Assembly (NCBI GenBank): GCA_938073925.1
Contig: CALJGH010000119.1
Coordinates: 1-16,455 of the forward strand
Origin: an uncultured Nitrospinaceae bacterium
Lineage (GTDB): Bacteria > Nitrospinota > Nitrospinia > Nitrospinales > VA-1
Reading direction: 5' to 3'
Length of the DNA: 16,455 nt
This document shows positions 15,632 through 16,455 of this stretch, one piece after another. A program made the position numbers and the translations under genes. Below the pieces are notes generated by a model, which was given only the letters and a program-made list of their open reading frames with translations, had not been told where the DNA came from and ran no database searches. How positions within the stretch are numbered: position 1 is the first letter of the stretch; each line of letters starts with the position of its first letter.

Positions 15632-15648
15632 GCCAGCGTCACGCTGGC
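15632..15648. terminator. Perfect GC-rich hairpin at the end of the small lysine-rich gene
   Basis: GCCAGCG (15632-15638) pairs with CGCTGGC (15642-15648) around TCA. It begins at the last base of the small gene's TAG stop (15648-15650 on the minus strand). No U-run follows on the minus strand, so it may stabilise the mRNA end or act as a weak terminator. Confidence 0.45.
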
Positions 15649-15860
15649 TATTCGGAGGTGGTTTTACGGTCTTTTTTCTTTTTCTTTTTCAGCTCAACCA
15701 TTTTCTCGGTAGCGGTGATTTTGGATGCTTTGCGCGCTAGCCGCTTGGTCTTCTTTTTTAAATTGCGAATTTCAACAGCATCGCTGGCTTTTTTAGCCGC
15801 TTCTGCCAGATTTGACTGAGCTTTTTTGAGATGTTCCTGCAATTTTTCAACGGTTGCCAT
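15648..15860 (-). CDS. Small lysine-rich coiled-coil protein of unknown function
   Basis: A 70-residue protein read from the ATG at 15860. This start is supported by GGAAA about 8 bases upstream and a promoter-like pair at 15900-15929; a longer frame to 16001 would run across the terminator and is not favoured. The sequence is almost entirely charged helix, with KLQEHLKKAQSNLAEAAKK (5-23) and heptad-like Leu/Ala spacing, then runs of lysine (KKKTKRLARK, and a six-lysine run near residues 58-63) before the tail DRKTTSE. It is strongly basic and has no membrane segment or cysteine. It could bind nucleic acid or another polyanion, but nothing proves this. I do not recognise a family. It lies between the phosphatase remnant and gatC on the same strand. 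Confidence 0.6.
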   Translation of the reverse strand: MATVEKLQEHLKKAQSNLAEAAKKASDAVEIRNLKKKTKRLARKASKITATEKMVELKKKKKKDRKTTSE

Positions 15861-15899
15861 TTGGTCGTTTCCAATATTAAAGGGTTCAGGTAAACAGTT

Positions 15900-15929
15900 C
15901 TTATACCATAATGGGGCTCTATCTGGCAA
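15900..15929 (-). promoter_or_regulatory. Candidate promoter for the small lysine-rich gene
   Basis: On the minus strand TTGCCA (15924-15929) and TATAAG (15900-15905) are 18 bases apart, resembling sigma70 -35 and -10 boxes. Transcription from about 15893 would give a leader of roughly 33 bases before the ATG at 15860. Confidence 0.5.
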
Positions 15930-15931
15930 GA

Positions 15932-15949
15932 AACCTCTGCTAGGAGGTT
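15932..15949 (-). terminator. Short terminator-like hairpin behind the phosphatase remnant
   Basis: On the minus strand AACCTC, loop CTAGCA, GAGGTT, then TTCTT. The hairpin contains the TAG stop of the phosphatase remnant. The T-tract is short, so this is moderately likely. Confidence 0.5.
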
Positions 15950-16290
15950 GACTGAACTTCGAGGACGACGAGAGTGAAATCATCGGTGAATTCACAGCCA
16001 TTCAAGTAGGTTTGCACATTATTTTTCCGTGCCTGACCCAGTTTTTCAGCTTTCATCGACTTTCCCATCCCCTGGGCATTTTGTCTTAATCTCTCCAGAT
16101 CATACATTTCCTCGTCCATTCTTCGAGCCTCGGTGAGTCCATCGGTATAACAGATCAGTTTGCTGTTAAGGGGGAGTTCAACTTCCTTCTCATCTAAATC
16201 GTTATCGCAATGAATCATGAGGAGGAATCCTCTTTCGGTGCTGAGTTCCTGAACTTGACCGGATTCGTAATCAATGAAAGAAATTTTTAT
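15940..16290 (-). pseudogene. 5'-truncated SpoIIE/PP2C-type (RsbU-like) serine phosphatase remnant
   Basis: The readable frame holds only the C-terminal half of a SpoIIE/RsbU-type phosphatase domain: a strand pair FIDYESGQVQELSTERGFLL, then VELPLNSKLICYTDGLTEARR with the YTDG-TEA motif, and TDDFTLVVLEV with the terminal Asp-Asp. Similarity extends upstream to about 16290, the stop codon of the comEC-like gene, in a different frame. In this frame I find no ATG, GTG or TTG above the internal ATG at 16218 before an in-frame stop inside the comEC-like gene. The N-terminal half with the first metal-binding Asp and any sensor domain is missing. It may be a decayed gene; if translated from 16218 it would be a 92-residue peptide unlikely to be an active phosphatase. 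Alternative: a small adaptor derived from the domain. Confidence 0.6.
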
Positions 16291-16455
16291 TACAACCCTT
16301 CGTGAGTGTGGATAGAGTATTTCTGACCCTTGGAAATGATCTGCAACGCACCATTAAAGTCGGTTCGGTAAATTTTAACGCCGGAGTTTTTATAAAGGTT
16401 CAGCGTTTCAGAGTGCGGGTGCTTCATTCGGTTGAGGTAGCCGCTAGAAAACACA
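16290..16455 (-). CDS. ComEC/Rec2-like protein, C-terminal end only
   Basis: I translated by hand the frame entering from the right edge: 54 codons, then TAA (complement at 16290-16292). The text includes HPHSETLNLYKNSGVKIYRTD followed by FNGALQI, which matches the C-terminal end of ComEC/Rec2 DNA-uptake channel proteins, where a metallo-beta-lactamase-like domain ends with a pattern like GHP...L..G..IYRTD..GA..I. The start, the membrane part and the MBL motif lie outside the window, so a stand-alone MBL-fold homologue cannot be excluded. It is followed directly by the phosphatase remnant in another frame. Confidence 0.75.
   Translation of the reverse strand, partial: VFSSGYLNRMKHPHSETLNLYKNSGVKIYRTDFNGALQIISKGQKYSIHTHEGL

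Noticed and set aside
15861..16001. N-terminal extension of the small lysine-rich protein up to 16001
   Set aside because: The extension crosses a terminator hairpin and a promoter-like pair and overlaps the phosphatase remnant; the ATG at 15860 has the better ribosome binding site.
1..16455. Search for tRNA, rRNA, CRISPR arrays, transposases and phage genes
   Set aside because: No cloverleaf-like or repeat-spacer pattern was seen by eye, and intergenic gaps are too short or AT-rich to hide them; no transposase or integrase motif appears in any frame.
16218..16455. A frameshift joining the comEC-like frame to the phosphatase frame as one fusion protein
   Set aside because: The comEC-like frame ends at its normal C-terminal position after the IYRTD segment, so a natural stop is more likely than a sequencing frameshift.

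Overview
This looks like chromosomal DNA from a Gram-negative bacterium of moderate GC content (judged by eye, not computed). kdsA (Kdo synthesis for LPS), a metal-dependent KdsA, gatCA (tRNA-dependent amidation), a CstA-type transporter, an NfeD-type membrane protease and an Nfu iron-sulfur carrier together suggest a deltaproteobacterium-like or Nitrospinota-like lineage. That placement is an inference and is not certain. The window is mostly conserved housekeeping genes with a few lineage-specific ones. I see no rRNA, tRNA, CRISPR array, transposase or phage genes.

Layout. (1) Positions 1-2111, minus strand: a tight operon of a degenerate receiver-domain protein, kdsA (4-base start/stop overlap) and a secreted kelch-repeat protein that runs off the left edge. 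(2) Positions 2204-10193, plus strand: nfeD-type protease, lipoprotein-like alpha/beta hydrolase, proB, YkgJ-type cysteine-cluster protein, purA (with a near-consensus sigma70 promoter and an upstream inverted repeat), cstA and an Nfu-type Fe-S scaffold/carrier. (3) Positions 10294-11983, minus strand: an AT-rich orphan gene of unknown function and a PhnP-like metallo-beta-lactamase-fold hydrolase. (4) Positions 12173-13612, plus strand: 2-Cys peroxiredoxin, a strong terminator, and surE. (5) A palindromic C/G-rich intergenic repeat, then on the minus strand gatA, gatC, a small lysine-rich coiled-coil protein, a 5'-truncated SpoIIE/PP2C phosphatase remnant and the C-terminal end of a ComEC-like protein that enters from the right edge.

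How the genes fit together. Most neighbours belong to different pathways: LPS, proline, purine, carbon uptake, Fe-S assembly, redox defence, nucleotide salvage and tRNA charging. The believable functional groupings are gatCA, the kdsA envelope cluster and possibly nfeD with its hydrolase. No obvious new multi-gene defence or biosynthetic system is present. The most unusual items are the receiver-like protein lacking its phosphoacceptor Asp that is translationally coupled to kdsA, the headless phosphatase behind comEC, the orphan AT-rich gene, the small lysine-rich protein, and two intergenic inverted repeats.
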